Source: Buxus sempervirens (taxonomy: Eukaryota; Streptophyta; Magnoliopsida; Buxales; Buxaceae). From it: 64,000 bases of DNA. The stretch spans positions 5,238,835 to 5,302,834 of the forward strand of contig OX387186.1 of assembly GCA_947561395.2 (NCBI GenBank), in the 5' to 3' direction. The notes below the pieces were generated by a model, which saw only the letters and a program-made list of their open reading frames with translations, was not told the DNA's origin and did no database searches. The translations under genes were made by a program, and so were the position numbers. Numbering within the stretch: the stretch's first letter is position 1; the number at the start of each line of letters is the position of its first letter. Below are positions 62,505-64,000 of this stretch, one piece after another.

Positions 62505-63965
62505 TCTATCAATGTCTGTCTGGGAATTAGAAGCCAAAAAGTTCTGCTCCACGTTAATCTTCTTGGCGGCAGTGAGGTAATTCGATACACTTCTAAGATT
62601 TTGAACAGTGAGATTGGCTTGCTACACAACATAGTCTAATGTGTTCGTTGTGGTACTGTGAAACTTCCCCTGGCCAGTGTACAGAACAACACATCCAACA
62701 CTGAAAACAGAGCAAAACATCAATGACGTCAAATGATCAATAAACTAACAAACAATCAACGGGTAAAGTAAAATGAGAATAGGAACTTACTTTGCGGCAA
62801 CAGTGAATAATATGAGAAAAATGAGAGAGAGGGCATAAGCTATTCACGAATAGCCATAATAGGGTCTTCGGCAACAGCAAAAATAGCAGCTCATACACAA
62901 CAATCACAATCCAAAGACCAGGAACCAGATTGCAGCAATGATAAATAATGGAGCCGCAGAAAAACCCATAGACTGTTTTCAAAGTAATTCCAGAAAACAC
63001 AAAGAAAAGGATAAGTTGATCATGATAAACACCAAACAAACTAATCACAGATAAGAAAAATCAAAAATACGACAAGCAAGCCAGAACAAAGGGGGAAAAA
63101 AATGCTCAGACACAAATCAATTTCCAAATAAAAAAAATCGCTTCAGTGCTCTAGAAAATGACGATCCAATTAAAAAGTAGAGATAATGGATTATGTATTT
63201 TAGACATTCACAAGTCAATTATATAAAAATAGATAAAACCCAGAAGAGATGACCCATCAAAGATCCAGAAACTTACAGCCCAGTAATGCTTATTTTTTAT
63301 ATTCCATCCACCGGTGTAACGCTTGAATCCATCTAGAGGGTCTTTCCTATGTGTTCTCCTTGCAGCTAATATGAGAGATGAGTTGTATGCAGGGTCACTA
63401 TTGTTCGCTTAGGCCATGGACCTCCTCGTACCCCATGAAATCACCACATCATGTTCTCCCTCATTAATTACCCCTGACGGTAAACAGAAAGAGCAAACAT
63501 TTCAGAAGGAAGAAATGAGAAAGGAAAAATGGTTGTTCAAAGAACAACTCTGTAACTGGAAAAACAAATTCCTTCGTCAAATTCAAGGATAAAACAAAGC
63601 AATAAACACGATGTAGAATGGAAACAAAAACAAAGAGGAAAGGGGAAAATCTTTTACTCGTTAAGAAAACAACACTATTCACTGTGGAACAAAAAGAACA
63701 AACTTGCCAGGGGAAGGAAAAGAACATAAAGAGAGACTGACAGAAGTAATCTTTCAAGATAAAAATAACAATACTATTTAGTGTGAACCAATTTCTTCGT
63801 CAACCAGAAAACTAAGAAATACCCACCAAGCAGAAGAGAATAGATAATCACTAAAAAAAGCACCTGATACGGGTGACGTTTGAAAATGTAACAACTGAGA
63901 ACCTCCTTGCGCGAAGGAAATGATGGCCGAAGAAAAGAAGAGAAGAGTAGGAAGGAGGAGAAATG
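62505..63965 (-). pseudogene. Tweety-like membrane protein pseudogene (introns retained)
   Basis: Four minus-strand exon remnants join in phase at GT-AG sites: about 63965-63903 (signal-peptide-like LLLPTLLFFSSAIISFA), 63473-63277, 62972-62791 and 62700 to about 62505. They spell the plant tweety-like transmembrane family: AARRTHRKDPLDGFKRYTGG, then APLFIIAAIWFLVFGL, then ALSLIFLILFTVAA, then GCVVLYTGQGKFHSTTT. Four in-frame stops break it: TAA near 63415, TGA near 62918 and 62858, TAG near 62603. No start codon was found and the 3' exons are absent. Retained introns rule out retroposition, so it came by DNA duplication or Helitron capture. Family membership is from memory of its motifs. Confidence 0.75.
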
Positions 63966-64000
63966 TTTATCTATTTCTAATAGTCTCTATCCATTCAACG

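Noticed and set aside
62737-63048. 103-codon minus-strand ORF
   Set aside because: It reads the wrong frame through exon 3 of the tweety-like pseudogene and its flanking introns.

Overview
This is a stretch of flowering-plant nuclear chromosome. It is AT-rich, its genes are split by GT-AG introns, and it is crowded with decayed plant transposons. The species cannot be fixed from the sequence. The long introns and the number of LINE remnants would suit a medium-to-large angiosperm genome.

Three host genes can be read exon by exon. (1) A FLOE/DUF1421 gene (+, 1229-7126, 3 exons, 562 aa) encodes a protein with a coiled coil, a Q/P/S-rich low-complexity region and a C-terminal DUF1421 domain. 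This is the family of the Arabidopsis seed water-sensing condensate protein FLOE1. (2) A TRF4/5-like non-canonical poly(A) polymerase (-, 8734-25768) has 13 exons spread over 17 kb that join in frame to 511 (or 514) aa, with the whole catalytic triad present. It is convergent with FLOE. (3) The 5' part of the vacuolar two-pore cation channel gene TPC1 (+, from 30616) has four exons ending at 43097. No fifth exon was found, so either intron 4 exceeds 20.9 kb and the gene runs past the right edge, or the gene has been broken by insertions.

The TRF4-like gene and TPC1 are divergent. The 4.8 kb between them holds a small hAT-type element, a tiny Helitron, a poly(A)-tailed retroposon-like block, foldback MITEs and short direct repeats.

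From 39.8 to 64 kb, TPC1 introns 3 and 4 are a transposon graveyard whose layers can be ordered by target-site duplications (TSDs): a hAT-type element inside a BED-finger hAT pseudogene; a 461-bp solo LTR inside a LINE; a 4.8-kb Ty1/copia element with two LTRs and GGGGG TSDs; and a 7.4-kb hAT element with 8-bp TSDs that was itself hit by a 5'-truncated LINE with 16-bp TSDs. That hAT transposase has an unusual Tyr/Gly-rich, prion-like C-terminal tail.

At the right edge, an intron-containing pseudogene of a plant tweety-like membrane protein lies upstream (same strand) of a Helitron-like 3' terminus, which suggests gene-fragment capture. No RNA genes, CRISPR arrays or bacterial-type features were seen.
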